DNA of 64,000 nt, from contig JACKBV010000026.1 of the NCBI GenBank assembly GCA_020634315.1, positions 5,068 through 69,067 on the forward strand, in the 5' to 3' direction. The notes under the pieces were generated by a model. The model was given only the letters and a program-made list of their open reading frames with translations. It did not search any database and was not told where the DNA came from. The stretch's first letter is position 1. The number at the start of each line of letters is the position of its first letter. This stretch comes from Ardenticatenaceae bacterium. Its GTDB lineage: Bacteria > Chloroflexota > Anaerolineae > Promineifilales > Promineifilaceae. Of this stretch, positions 15,640-24,745 are shown piece by piece. The position numbers and the translations under genes are program-made.

Positions 15640-17952
15640 ATGAGTATGGATATACACACCCTTCTTAACAACTATAACAACAATATGCTTTGGGAAATGG
15701 CCCGCGATGCAAACCTGCCAGAAACAACCGGTAAGAAACTGAAAAAAGACGAGTTGCTACTGCTGATGAAACGGGAATTTTTCCGACCGGAGCGTATCAA
15801 GGCGTCTTATCAGAGATTGACAGAGCTAGAACGGGTGGTATTGAACCGGCTGCTGCTGCATGACGGCCAGGTTGCGACGCGCATTTTCAAGCGGGAATTG
15901 CTTCAAGTTGGATTGGTAACAGAAGCGCCGCCGAAACCGCCACAAAAGGGGATGGAACGTTATGCTCAATCTGAGGGTTGGTCCATGTACGGCCGTACCG
16001 TCACCCACATTGGTCAACCCCACGATGCCAAGTCAACTATCTTTGAAGACGTGATAGCGCGTCTGACGCTGCGCGGGCTGGTTTTTAGTGAGGAGTCAGT
16101 GCATATAGGGGGGCAGCCATTCAAACTGCAATACCATCCCGCTTCTAAACTCATTATCCCCGTTTTTCTGCGTCAGTATTTGCCAGAACCGGTGCCGGTA
16201 AATACGGAAGATTGGCAGCCCGCACACGTGTTACATGGTGATCCGCAAGTATTCTTGCGTGACCTGTACCTTTACTGGGATGTGGTACGCCGCACGCCTG
16301 TCTACTTGATAAAGTCTGGCCTGGTGAGCAAACGCAGTCTGAAACAATTGAATGACAATTTGCTTATGCCTGATCCAACATTAGCCACGGCAAAGTCAGA
16401 AGAGGAAACGGATCGTCTGTTTTTGCTGCGGCAGGTGCTGGAAGCGTTAAAGCTTATCAAACCGCAGCGTGATGACTTACTGGTCGCGCGTGAAAACGGC
16501 CGTTCCATTCCTCAATTTTGGCGGAATTCTGTAGCAGAGCAGGTGCAAGACATCGTTGCGGTCTGGCGTACTTTGCACCACCCCTTTCAGTTGGACAATA
16601 AGTATATTCATTACACGTATACTCCCGATTCTCAGGCGGCGATTCAACACCTCTTGGATGTTTTGGGCGAAATGCCTGCGCAAACCTGGGTTGAGACGGA
16701 TATGTTATTAGACTTTTTGCGCGAGAAGCAAGTTGATTTCTTGATATCTGGTCGCAGCCGCATAGAAAATCAGCGCAGTTCTTACTATTATGGCAATGTG
16801 GCGGACTTGGTTGAGAAGATGAACCGTCTGGAACGGGTTTTTGTGACACGCGTGATGGCCGCCTATTTGTGGCAGATGGGTTTGGTAGAATTGGGGTTTG
16901 ATGCGGTGCAAACAGATCCAACAACCTGGAAGGCGTTTCGTCTGACGCCATTGGGAACGGCCGTTTTCCGACATGGCACACTGGAGACAACCCCTGCCAC
17001 AGGGCAAATCATTGTCCAGCCCAATTTCCAAATATTAGCAATGGGGCCAGTTTCCTTTGACTTGCTGGCACAATTAGACCTCTTTGCCGAACGGAAAAAG
17101 GTAGATCGAAGTGCCTTTGAATACCATTTGTCGCGGGAATCTGTGTATGCTGCCCAGCAAATGGGTTATTCGGTTGCTGAAGTAGAGCAATTTTTAACAA
17201 CCGTTACCACCAATAACTTGCCGCAAAACATTCAACGCTCATTGGCCGAGTGGGCGGCGCATCATGAGCGTATTGTCTTTCGCAGCGGTGTTACCTTGCT
17301 GCAAACGGCTGACGAGGCGCTGTTGATGCGACTGCTCAATGACGAGCATATCGGCAAACTGTTGGCGCGTCCGGTTGCAGATAGTGTTGCATTAGTCAAA
17401 AACAAGCGTCAAACGCCGCTGCTGCAAGCCTTACAAAGTGCGGGCATTTTCCCCGTTGTCTCTGGCGCGAATCCGGAAGCGGCCGATAAAAGCGTGGTTG
17501 TCCATGAAAACGGCCGTATTCAATCTGTATATGTGGTGCCCAGCCTCCATTTGCGTGGGCGGCTGGCACGCTTCACCGAGGAAGTAGAGGACGGCTGGCA
17601 GTTGACGGAAACGGCCGTTAGTCGTGCTGGCGGCAACCAGAAAAAAGCACAGCGCATCATCGACGAACTACGAAAGTTACATCGCGGGCAGCTGCCACAA
17701 GTTATTGTGGAACAGGTAAAGGCATGGGGCGGCTATTATGGCGCGGCGACGGTGGGCACGATGACGCTGTTTGAATTTCGCGATCAAGGCATATTGTCTG
17801 AACTTTGCCACCTGCCAGAATTACACGATCTATTACGGCCGTTTCCCGCCGGAAATCGCGCATTGGCTGTGGTGGAGGCGGAATCGGTAACGGCCGTTCA
17901 AGCCATCCTCGCCCGACTCGGCGTCAAAATCACGCCGCTGCCAAACGCATAA
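15640..17952 (+). CDS. Helicase-associated (Helicase_C_3-like) protein
   Basis: 770 residues. It opens with a short helical segment (IHTLLNNYNNNMLWEMARDAN, then KLKKDELLLLM) resembling a SAP/winged-helix module. The region about 445-560 (GQIIVQPNFQILAMGP, LFAERKKVDRSAFEYHLSRESVYAA, IQRSLAEWAA) is the best match to the PF13625 helicase-associated domain, and the C-terminal LARLGVKITPLPNA resembles the XPB/Ssl2 associated tail. No catalytic motif is seen. It is 39 bp behind the SWIM protein and roughly the same length, so the two may be diverged paralogues or partner subunits. It ends the module, and the next gene is convergent with a 56-bp gap. Confidence 0.8.
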   Translation: MSMDIHTLLNNYNNNMLWEMARDANLPETTGKKLKKDELLLLMKREFFRPERIKASYQRLTELERVVLNRLLLHDGQVATRIFKRELLQVGLVTEAPPKPPQKGMERYAQSEGWSMYGRTVTHIGQPHDAKSTIFEDVIARLTLRGLVFSEESVHIGGQPFKLQYHPASKLIIPVFLRQYLPEPVPVNTEDWQPAHVLHGDPQVFLRDLYLYWDVVRRTPVYLIKSGLVSKRSLKQLNDNLLMPDPTLATAKSEEETDRLFLLRQVLEALKLIKPQRDDLLVARENGRSIPQFWRNSVAEQVQDIVAVWRTLHHPFQLDNKYIHYTYTPDSQAAIQHLLDVLGEMPAQTWVETDMLLDFLREKQVDFLISGRSRIENQRSSYYYGNVADLVEKMNRLERVFVTRVMAAYLWQMGLVELGFDAVQTDPTTWKAFRLTPLGTAVFRHGTLETTPATGQIIVQPNFQILAMGPVSFDLLAQLDLFAERKKVDRSAFEYHLSRESVYAAQQMGYSVAEVEQFLTTVTTNNLPQNIQRSLAEWAAHHERIVFRSGVTLLQTADEALLMRLLNDEHIGKLLARPVADSVALVKNKRQTPLLQALQSAGIFPVVSGANPEAADKSVVVHENGRIQSVYVVPSLHLRGRLARFTEEVEDGWQLTETAVSRAGGNQKKAQRIIDELRKLHRGQLPQVIVEQVKAWGGYYGAATVGTMTLFEFRDQGILSELCHLPELHDLLRPFPAGNRALAVVEAESVTAVQAILARLGVKITPLPNA

Positions 17953-18008
17953 AAACAACCTGACAAGGCAAACACTGCTTTTTATCTGCAAACGCTCCCC
18001 CCTGCCAT

Positions 18009-19076
18009 TTATCGCAGTTGAACGTTCGTCAGCTCCAATTCCTCAGAAAAATGGCAAGCCACAAAATGCTCATTTTCCAGGTTGCGCAAAGGCGGCGTTT
18101 CCGTTTTGCACCGCTCCTGCGCATACTTGCAGCGTGGATGAAAATAGCAGCCCGTTGGCGGATTCGACGGATCCGCAATTTCCCCCTCAAGGCGAATTCG
18201 GCCAACAGCTTGACGATCTCTGGGGTTCGTAATAGGCACCGCCGATAATAGTGCCTCGGTATAAGGATGGCGCGGATTGACAAACAACTCTGTCGCATCG
18301 GCAATCTCAACCACCTTGCCCACATACATCACCACAATCCGGTCGCAAATGTGGTGAATCACGCTCAGGTCGTGCGAAATAAACAGATACGTGAGGTTGA
18401 AATCAGCTTGGAGTTCTTCCAATAAATTGAGAATTTGCGCCCGAATAGAGACATCCAGCGCCGAAACTGCCTCATCACACACCACCATGCGTGGCGAGGT
18501 GATCAGCGACCGCGCAATGCTAATGCGCTGGCGCTCACCCCCTGAAAAGGCATGCGGGTAGCGTTGCATATATTCGGGGCGCAGCCCCACCCGTTGCAGT
18601 AAAGCCACCACCCGATCTTTCATCTCCGCTGGCGTCGCCAGCTTGTTAACCTTAAGCACCTCGCTGACAATCTCAAAAACCGTCATGCGCGGATTAAGAG
18701 AAAAATACGGGTCTTGGAAAATGAGGCGAATATCCCGGCGGTAAGGTTTGAGTTCATCGCCCTGGAGTTTAGCCAGGTCTACAGTTGTCCCATCGGCGCG
18801 ATGATAAATAATTTCGCCACCTGTAGGCTCATATGCCCGCACAATACAGCGCCCTACCGTTGTCTTGCCACAACCACTCTCGCCAACCAGCCCAACGGTT
18901 TCCCCTTGCCGGATAAAAAAGCTGACATCATCAGCCGCTTTGGTGTACCCCTGCACACGAGCAAAAACACCCTGGGTGATGGGAAAATACAGTTGCAGAT
19001 TCTTGACATCCAGCATCAAGTTATCATTATTTACGCCTGTTAAGGTTGAGGATTGAGATTGAACTAGGTTGGTCAT
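18009..19076 (-). CDS. ABC transporter ATP-binding protein, OppF/DppF type
   Basis: 355 residues. Walker A GESGCGKTTVG, signature FSGGERQRISIARSL and Walker B VVCDEAVSALDVS are all present, and the C-terminal oligopeptide-transporter extension has the Cys-containing segment GCYFHPRCKYAQERC. It powers import by a family-5 (Opp/Dpp) transporter. Its start overlaps the oppD-like stop by 4 bp (ATGA), implying coupled synthesis of the two ATPases. In this locus the substrate is more likely an oligosaccharide than a peptide, judged from the flanking glycosidases. Confidence 0.95.
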   Translation of the reverse strand: MTNLVQSQSSTLTGVNNDNLMLDVKNLQLYFPITQGVFARVQGYTKAADDVSFFIRQGETVGLVGESGCGKTTVGRCIVRAYEPTGGEIIYHRADGTTVDLAKLQGDELKPYRRDIRLIFQDPYFSLNPRMTVFEIVSEVLKVNKLATPAEMKDRVVALLQRVGLRPEYMQRYPHAFSGGERQRISIARSLITSPRMVVCDEAVSALDVSIRAQILNLLEELQADFNLTYLFISHDLSVIHHICDRIVVMYVGKVVEIADATELFVNPRHPYTEALLSAVPITNPRDRQAVGRIRLEGEIADPSNPPTGCYFHPRCKYAQERCKTETPPLRNLENEHFVACHFSEELELTNVQLR

Positions 19077-20107
19077 GATAGCTCCGCAAACTGTTTTGTG
19101 GTGATGTTTTCATATAGAAGGCAGCGTGTGGTATGTCCATCACTAAATCGCGTGACAGAGGGAACCATTGTGCTGCATTCCGGCATGGCCTGGGTACAGC
19201 GCGGGTGGAACGGACAGCCGCCAGGGCGACGGTATGGATTGGGCACCATTCCCTGAATCGTGTCCAGCTTTTCGCGTGTGCGGGAGATTTTGGGAATGGA
19301 GCGTAACAATGCCTGGGTGTAAGGATGTTTGGGATTGTTGAAGATGGTGTCAACATCGCCACTTTCAACAATTTTGCCCAAATACATCACAGCCACTGTA
19401 TCCGCAATCTCCGCCACAACCCCTAAATCATGGGTAATGAACAGCAGTGCCATCTGGTATTCTTTTTGAATATTGCGCATCAGATCAAGAATGTTGGCCT
19501 GCGTGGTCACGTCTAACGCTGTCGTTGGCTCATCGGCAATCAAGAGCGTTGGGTTGCAGGAGAGCGCCATCGCAATCATTGCGCGTTGACGCATCCCCCC
19601 CGATAACCGAAATGGGTATTCGTCCACTAAGCGATGGGGTTGTGGAATGCCAACCTGATCAAGTAATTGGACGCATAATTGGCGAGCCTCTTCCTTAGAC
19701 AGGTTTGTATGGAGCAAGATATTCTCCATGATTTGATTCCCAACTGTGTACATGGGGCTGAGGGATGTCATCGGCTCTTGAAAAATCATCGAGATTTCTT
19801 TGCCCCGAATTTCGCGAATCTGGCGCCCTTTGGGGTTCAACTGGGCAATGTCGATAGTCTCTTCAAAATTATTATCCACGCGGCGATGATAGATAATTTC
19901 GCCTGACACAATTTTCCCGATAGAGTGCACAATTTGCAGGAAAGCACGACAAGCGACGCTCTTGCCACAGCCGCTTTCTCCTACCAAACAAAGCGTCTTG
20001 CCTCGTTCAATGGTCAAATCGACCCCATCGACGGCACGTACCACGCCTTCGTCCGTAAAAAAATGTATTTTCAGATCATTGACTTCAATTAAAGTGTCAG
20101 ACATCAT
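19073..20107 (-). CDS. ABC transporter ATP-binding protein, OppD/DppD type
   Basis: 344 residues with Walker A GESGCGKSVAC, signature LSGGMRQRAMIAMAL, Walker B LLIADEPTTALDV and the C-terminal GCPFHPRC segment of the Opp/Dpp family. It pairs with the following OppF-type ATPase to drive the two permeases upstream. Either of two adjacent ATGs (20107 or 20104) can serve as start. It lies 46 bp after the second permease gene. Confidence 0.95.
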   Translation of the reverse strand: MMSDTLIEVNDLKIHFFTDEGVVRAVDGVDLTIERGKTLCLVGESGCGKSVACRAFLQIVHSIGKIVSGEIIYHRRVDNNFEETIDIAQLNPKGRQIREIRGKEISMIFQEPMTSLSPMYTVGNQIMENILLHTNLSKEEARQLCVQLLDQVGIPQPHRLVDEYPFRLSGGMRQRAMIAMALSCNPTLLIADEPTTALDVTTQANILDLMRNIQKEYQMALLFITHDLGVVAEIADTVAVMYLGKIVESGDVDTIFNNPKHPYTQALLRSIPKISRTREKLDTIQGMVPNPYRRPGGCPFHPRCTQAMPECSTMVPSVTRFSDGHTTRCLLYENITTKQFAELS

Positions 20108-20153
20108 TCACCTTGACCGCGTGTCGTTGGGGTAGATACGCGGTTTCTCAGAT

Positions 20154-21299
20154 TTATTGGTAAGGATCGGCGGCATCTCGCAGGCCATCTCCTAAGAAAT
20201 TTAGCGCTAAAACAACGATAATGACGGCCGCAGCAGGCCATAATAACCAGGGATAAGTTGCCAGGACGGTCACTTTTTGGGTTTCTCGCAGCATGACGCC
20301 CCAACTGACAACGGGTTCGCGCAGACCCAGGCCAAGGAAGCTCAGCGCAGTCTCGCCCAAAATCATGCCGGGAATGGCAAGTGTGACAGAGGCGATGATG
20401 TGGCTGAGGAAGGAGGGGATCATGTGGCGAAAGATCAACCGGCTGCGCGGCACACCATCAAGAATGGCGGCCAGGATAAAATCTTCCTCGCGCAGTGCCA
20501 GGAATTTGCTTCGCACGACTCGTGCCAATCCTGTCCAGCCAATCAGGGAAAGGATCACGGTGATCATGAAATAGACCTTTACAGGAGTCCAGTCTAATGG
20601 CACGACTGCGGCCAGGGCAAGCCACAATGGCAAGGTGGGTACGGAGATTAAGATTTCGATGAGGCGTTGGATGGCGTTATCTACTGCACCGCCAACCAGC
20701 CCGGAAATGCCGCCAATCAGGATGCCCAAGAGGAGGCTGATGGTGACACCCGCCAGCCCAACGGTCAAGGAGATGCGGCTGCTGTAGACAATCCGGCTAA
20801 ATACGTCTCGCCCGCTTTTGTCTGCTCCCAACAGGTAAAATGGTTCTTCGGGGTTTTTGGAGCCAAATAGATGCCAATTGCCGGGGATGAAGCCCCACAG
20901 TTTGTAAGGTTCACCACTTACAAAGAAACCAACCGGGATGATGACGCTTTCGTCGATGAACCAGGTTTTCTTGAAGGAGGCCGGATCGCGTTCAAAGCGG
21001 TAGCCAAAAACGTAGGGGGAGAAACGGCCGTTTTGCAACAAATGAATCTCTTGTGGTGGCGCATAAACATACGTCTCGTTATATGATGTAAAGTGTACCG
21101 GGGCGACAAATTCAGCAAACAGCGCAACCAGATAAAACATCAGCACAACGATGCCCCCCACCACCGCCATTTTATGACGTTTGAATTTCCACCACATCAA
21201 CTTCCATTGGGAAGCAACTTCAGCTTGGGTATGTTCGGCCTTGTCAAAAGGGTCGGCGAACTCGATTGAAGGGTCAGTAACAAGAGGAACTTGGGCCAT
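20154..21299 (-). CDS. ABC transporter permease, OppC/DppC type
   Basis: 381 residues. A cytoplasmic N-terminus precedes the first helix (about 43-63). A long extracytoplasmic stretch of about 100 residues follows, then the permease core with DKSGRDVFSRIVYSSRISLTVG and the EAA-like loop (RSKFLALREEDFILAA). It is longer than E. coli OppC (about 300 residues) because of the periplasmic loop, which is common in oligosaccharide-associated members. It forms the channel with the OppB-type permease and starts 8 bp after that gene's stop, without its own clear ribosome-binding site. Confidence 0.93.
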   Translation of the reverse strand: MAQVPLVTDPSIEFADPFDKAEHTQAEVASQWKLMWWKFKRHKMAVVGGIVVLMFYLVALFAEFVAPVHFTSYNETYVYAPPQEIHLLQNGRFSPYVFGYRFERDPASFKKTWFIDESVIIPVGFFVSGEPYKLWGFIPGNWHLFGSKNPEEPFYLLGADKSGRDVFSRIVYSSRISLTVGLAGVTISLLLGILIGGISGLVGGAVDNAIQRLIEILISVPTLPLWLALAAVVPLDWTPVKVYFMITVILSLIGWTGLARVVRSKFLALREEDFILAAILDGVPRSRLIFRHMIPSFLSHIIASVTLAIPGMILGETALSFLGLGLREPVVSWGVMLRETQKVTVLATYPWLLWPAAAVIIVVLALNFLGDGLRDAADPYQ

Positions 21300-21307
21300 G
21301 GGTCAAC

Positions 21308-22297
21308 TCATCGTAGGCGAATGCGCGGGTCAAGGACAGCAAGCAGTAAATCCGAAATGAACGTACCAATTACAGTCAGGATACTAAGCAGCAAAATAAA
21401 GCCAGCAGCGACAAACATGTCTTGGGACTGGAGGGCACGATACAAAACAGGCCCAGAAGTGGGTAAGTTCAGCACAATAGCCACAATAACTTCCCCGGCT
21501 ACCAGGTTTGGCAGCGTCCAGCCAATGGTGCTGACAAAGGGGTTCAGGGCGTGCCGTACCGGATATTTGAGCAAAAGTCGAGTTTCCGACAATCCCTTTG
21601 CCCGTGCTGTCTCAACATACGGCTTATTCAACTCATCAAGCAAATTAGCACGCATGGTACGAATCAAGCCCGCTGTGCCACCCAGCCCAATCAAGATGGT
21701 GGGAATCCACAAATGCTTGAGCATGTCTACAAACTTATCCCAACTCCACGCAGCATCGGCAAACTCTTGTGAGAACAGGCCAATCATGGCCTGACCGAGA
21801 TACTTCTGACTGACAAATAAAAGAATAAGTGCTAACAAAAAACTAGGGACAGCCAGCCCAATAAATCCTAGAAACGTGAATATATAATCTCCAATCGAAT
21901 ATTTTCGGACGGCTGAATAAATCCCAATCGGTAAGGCAATCACCCAAACCAGAACAAAACTAGACATGGAGAGGGCAAAAGTCATTGGCATGCGCTCGGT
22001 GATCAATTCCACCGCATCGCGCTTGTAAACAAACGAATATCCAAACTGACCTTTGAAGATAATGTTGGTGATCCACTTGCCATACTGGACATACATTGAT
22101 TCGTTAAGACCATACAATTCACGGAGTTGCTCTGCGTATTCAGGTGTTAACTCCCTCCCTCCTTGTGAAACCATTTGGCTCATCAGGGTTGTTACATAAT
22201 CCCCCGGAGGTAGTTGAATCACGGCAAAGGAGATAATCGAAACCACCCATACCGTAAATAACATGGCAAGTGTGCGCCGGAATAGGAATTTCCACAT
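21308..22297 (-). CDS. ABC transporter permease, OppB/DppB type
   Basis: 329 residues from the ATG at 22297. An in-frame GTG at 22330 would add 11 residues, but MWKFLFRRTLAML is the typical OppB opening and a GAGG lies about 14 nt upstream of this ATG. Six helices are visible, with the family's long loop between helices 1 and 2 and the EAA motif (VETARAKGLSETRLLLKYPVRHALNP). It forms the membrane channel together with the OppC-type protein. It is preceded by the binding-protein gene with a 92-bp gap (to 22390). Confidence 0.92.
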   Translation of the reverse strand: MWKFLFRRTLAMLFTVWVVSIISFAVIQLPPGDYVTTLMSQMVSQGGRELTPEYAEQLRELYGLNESMYVQYGKWITNIIFKGQFGYSFVYKRDAVELITERMPMTFALSMSSFVLVWVIALPIGIYSAVRKYSIGDYIFTFLGFIGLAVPSFLLALILLFVSQKYLGQAMIGLFSQEFADAAWSWDKFVDMLKHLWIPTILIGLGGTAGLIRTMRANLLDELNKPYVETARAKGLSETRLLLKYPVRHALNPFVSTIGWTLPNLVAGEVIVAIVLNLPTSGPVLYRALQSQDMFVAAGFILLLSILTVIGTFISDLLLAVLDPRIRLR

Positions 22298-22389
22298 ATC
22301 TTCGACCTCACGTTCTAAATCCACTCCCACCCGCCTCGCAAAGAGCTGACCCTCATGCGTCGGCGGGTGGGAGAAGACAATAACACTAA

Positions 22390-24492
22390 TTACTCATCCA
22401 GAAGGAACCATTGTTCGGGGTACATAATCTTCTGGACACCCTCGTTCCAGCCGTCATACCAGACATCTGGGATGCCATGGAGGCGGACATGGAAGGGATA
22501 GTAGCCGGGGACTGGGCGAGCAATGCCGATTACGTAGAAACGATCTTTCGCTTCTTGGAGCACTTCACGCATCAAAGCGATTTGTAGTTCCAGAGTCGGT
22601 TGCGCGACCACTTCTTCGTATTTGTCATAGGCATCTTTGGCCCATTGTGGCGGTTCCACTTCGACGGTTTCACCGGTTGCGTCAGGTGTGCGCCATGCGG
22701 CCCACGCCTTGTCGAACACGAATCCACCCCACAGCGGGACGTAGTAACGTGGGTCAAGGAGTGGGGTGATACCCGCACCGCCTTCACCGGTGTAGATTGT
22801 GGCTTCAATCAGGTTCTTCTTGTTGTTTTCGTCGTATTGCGGGCCGGGCTGGGAATTCAGCACGACATCAACGCCAACTTCTTTCCAGTAGCCGATCAGC
22901 AATTCAGCCATTTGCACGTAGAAGGTGCCAAAGCCGAGGTCGTTCTGGACGGTCAGGATGATTTGCAATGGGTTGCCATCTGGGCCAAGGCGCATGCCAT
23001 CGGCATCTTTGTCGGGCAATATCTTATCCAGGTGTTCGTTTGCCAGATCGACATCATATTCGACGTACTGCGTGTCCATGCCTTCAATATAGAAGGGGGA
23101 GTCGTTCACCGGTGCTACCTGGGCAGGTTCGCCTTGACCGGAGAAAATAATCTCGATGATCTCTGGGCGGTTAATGGCATACGACATACCAATGCGGAAG
23201 TCTAAACTGCCAAACACTTCGGCCTTGACGGTGTCGGAAACGGTCTGATTGAAATGAATGGAACTGACATTGGCACCATCAGAGAGGGGGTTGTTGATAT
23301 AGAGCGGTTTGCCCTCGTCTAATGCATCATAGTATAGGGTACGGTTTTCGTTACCTGGGTCTTTGACGAAATCGAGATCGCCATTCAACATAGCCAGGGT
23401 GCGGCTTTCGTTATCCTGGTAGGAAATGCCCAAAATGGAGTCGATGTAAGGCAATTGGTTTCCTTGCGCATCCACTTTCCAATAGTATGGATTGCGTTCC
23501 AGGCGCATTTGTGTGCCGGTGCCGAGCGGCTGAACTGTAACCCAGGGGTACATGGAAGGATATTCTGGAACTTCGTACCAGCGGCTGGGCGATCCCCAGG
23601 TGTCGGGGCCTTTCTTGAAGAAGAGGGCTATCCAGTCGGTGACGGTTCCATCTGCGGCGACGAGTTCGTCTACGTTTTCATTGTATGTTTGATGGAACGT
23701 TTGCAAATAGTGCTTGGGATACATTGAGAAATAACGACCTTGCCAGCCTGCCAGATTGTAGAGGAAGGTGCCGTATGGCGATGGGAAGGAGAACAGGACG
23801 GTGTAATCGTCAATTTTTTCGGCATGGAAATCGGCGGCCATGCCAGAGGGCAACCAGTCGGCAATCGGCCCGTCGGGGCTGATGTCGGTGTTCATCAAGA
23901 CATCATCGATGTAGAACATGATGTCATCGGCGGTGTATGGTTCACCATCTGACCACCGGAGGCCTTTGCGCAGGTGGATGGTGTACTCTGTGGCATCGTC
24001 GTTGACTTCGATGTTTTCTGCCAGGTTGTATTCGATGCTGTTGGCATCGGGTGCCCAGCTTACCAGGTGTTCCCAGGCGGCTACCCAGAGGAATGCGCCC
24101 CATTCTGGGCTGGTGCCAACGAAGCCGACGCGCATCTCGCCACCATAGATGCCTTCTTCTCCGGAGAGGGAGTCAATGACGCGGGGATTTTCGGGCAGGC
24201 GGTCGTCTACAGGGGGGAGTTCGCCCGCGCTGACTTTGTCGGCGAGCATGGGGGATTCGTTGAATTTTGCATCGGGAACGGCCGTTGCTTCTGGCGCTGG
24301 CGTAGCAATAATTTGTGTCGGCTCAGCCTCAGGCGCTTCCGTCGCTTCCTCAGACGTTTGAGCCGCTTCATCAGGTTGTGTAACTTCTTCAGGTTCTGTT
24401 GCTTCCGGCGTAACTGTTTCAGTCTGAGAGCAGGCCGCTAGCAATAGACTTAGCACGACAATAATCGTAACAAACAATGGCAACTTACGCAT
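22390..24492 (-). CDS. Family-5 extracellular solute-binding lipoprotein
   Basis: 700 residues. A lipoprotein signal ends in LLAACS (Cys 21), followed by an acidic Glu/Thr/Pro linker to about residue 75, then a family-5 (SBP_bac_5) fold. The pattern includes ANSIEYNLAENIEV, YTIHLRKGLRWSDGEPYTADDIMF and DFRIGMSYAINRPEI. It delivers substrate to the OppBCDF transporter encoded next. At 700 residues it exceeds peptide-binding OppA (about 540), which fits members that bind oligosaccharides (inference). The start has a strong AAGGAGA upstream. Confidence 0.93.
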   Translation of the reverse strand: MRKLPLFVTIIVVLSLLLAACSQTETVTPEATEPEEVTQPDEAAQTSEEATEAPEAEPTQIIATPAPEATAVPDAKFNESPMLADKVSAGELPPVDDRLPENPRVIDSLSGEEGIYGGEMRVGFVGTSPEWGAFLWVAAWEHLVSWAPDANSIEYNLAENIEVNDDATEYTIHLRKGLRWSDGEPYTADDIMFYIDDVLMNTDISPDGPIADWLPSGMAADFHAEKIDDYTVLFSFPSPYGTFLYNLAGWQGRYFSMYPKHYLQTFHQTYNENVDELVAADGTVTDWIALFFKKGPDTWGSPSRWYEVPEYPSMYPWVTVQPLGTGTQMRLERNPYYWKVDAQGNQLPYIDSILGISYQDNESRTLAMLNGDLDFVKDPGNENRTLYYDALDEGKPLYINNPLSDGANVSSIHFNQTVSDTVKAEVFGSLDFRIGMSYAINRPEIIEIIFSGQGEPAQVAPVNDSPFYIEGMDTQYVEYDVDLANEHLDKILPDKDADGMRLGPDGNPLQIILTVQNDLGFGTFYVQMAELLIGYWKEVGVDVVLNSQPGPQYDENNKKNLIEATIYTGEGGAGITPLLDPRYYVPLWGGFVFDKAWAAWRTPDATGETVEVEPPQWAKDAYDKYEEVVAQPTLELQIALMREVLQEAKDRFYVIGIARPVPGYYPFHVRLHGIPDVWYDGWNEGVQKIMYPEQWFLLDE

Positions 24493-24610
24493 TTTCTTCT
24501 CCTTAATTATGGGAATGAGGGTTCATATTTTTTTACTGAATAATGAAATAGGTCATGATGAGGTTCGATGTCACCTCCTTTCTCTCCTTCAAGAGACCTG
24601 GGTGTTCGGT

Positions 24611-24715
24611 AAACCGCAGAAAGTTTTCGGATAACCGACACGCCCCAATCTGCGGTTTCCTTCAAGGAATCGGCAAGGTTTCGCGTGATTTATTTCTGAA
24701 AATTTCTTGCCGATT
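24611..24715 (-). promoter_or_regulatory. Twin stem-loops between alpha-xylosidase and binding-protein genes
   Basis: The 253-bp gap 24493-24745 holds two inverted repeats with perfect 10-bp arms: AAACCGCAGA (24611-24620) with TCTGCGGTTT (24649-24658), and AATCGGCAAG (24668-24677) with CTTGCCGATT (24706-24715). Both loops are exactly 28 nt. No U-run follows, so they are more likely mRNA-stability or processing structures than intrinsic terminators. Confidence 0.5.
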
Positions 24716-24745
24716 ACCTCACTGCGGAACATAAAAAATAAAAAA

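Noticed and set aside
18009..24492. Annotation of the ABC system as a peptide transporter
   Set aside because: Family-5 systems also carry oligosaccharides. The contiguous glycosidases and LacI regulator argue against a default peptide assignment.
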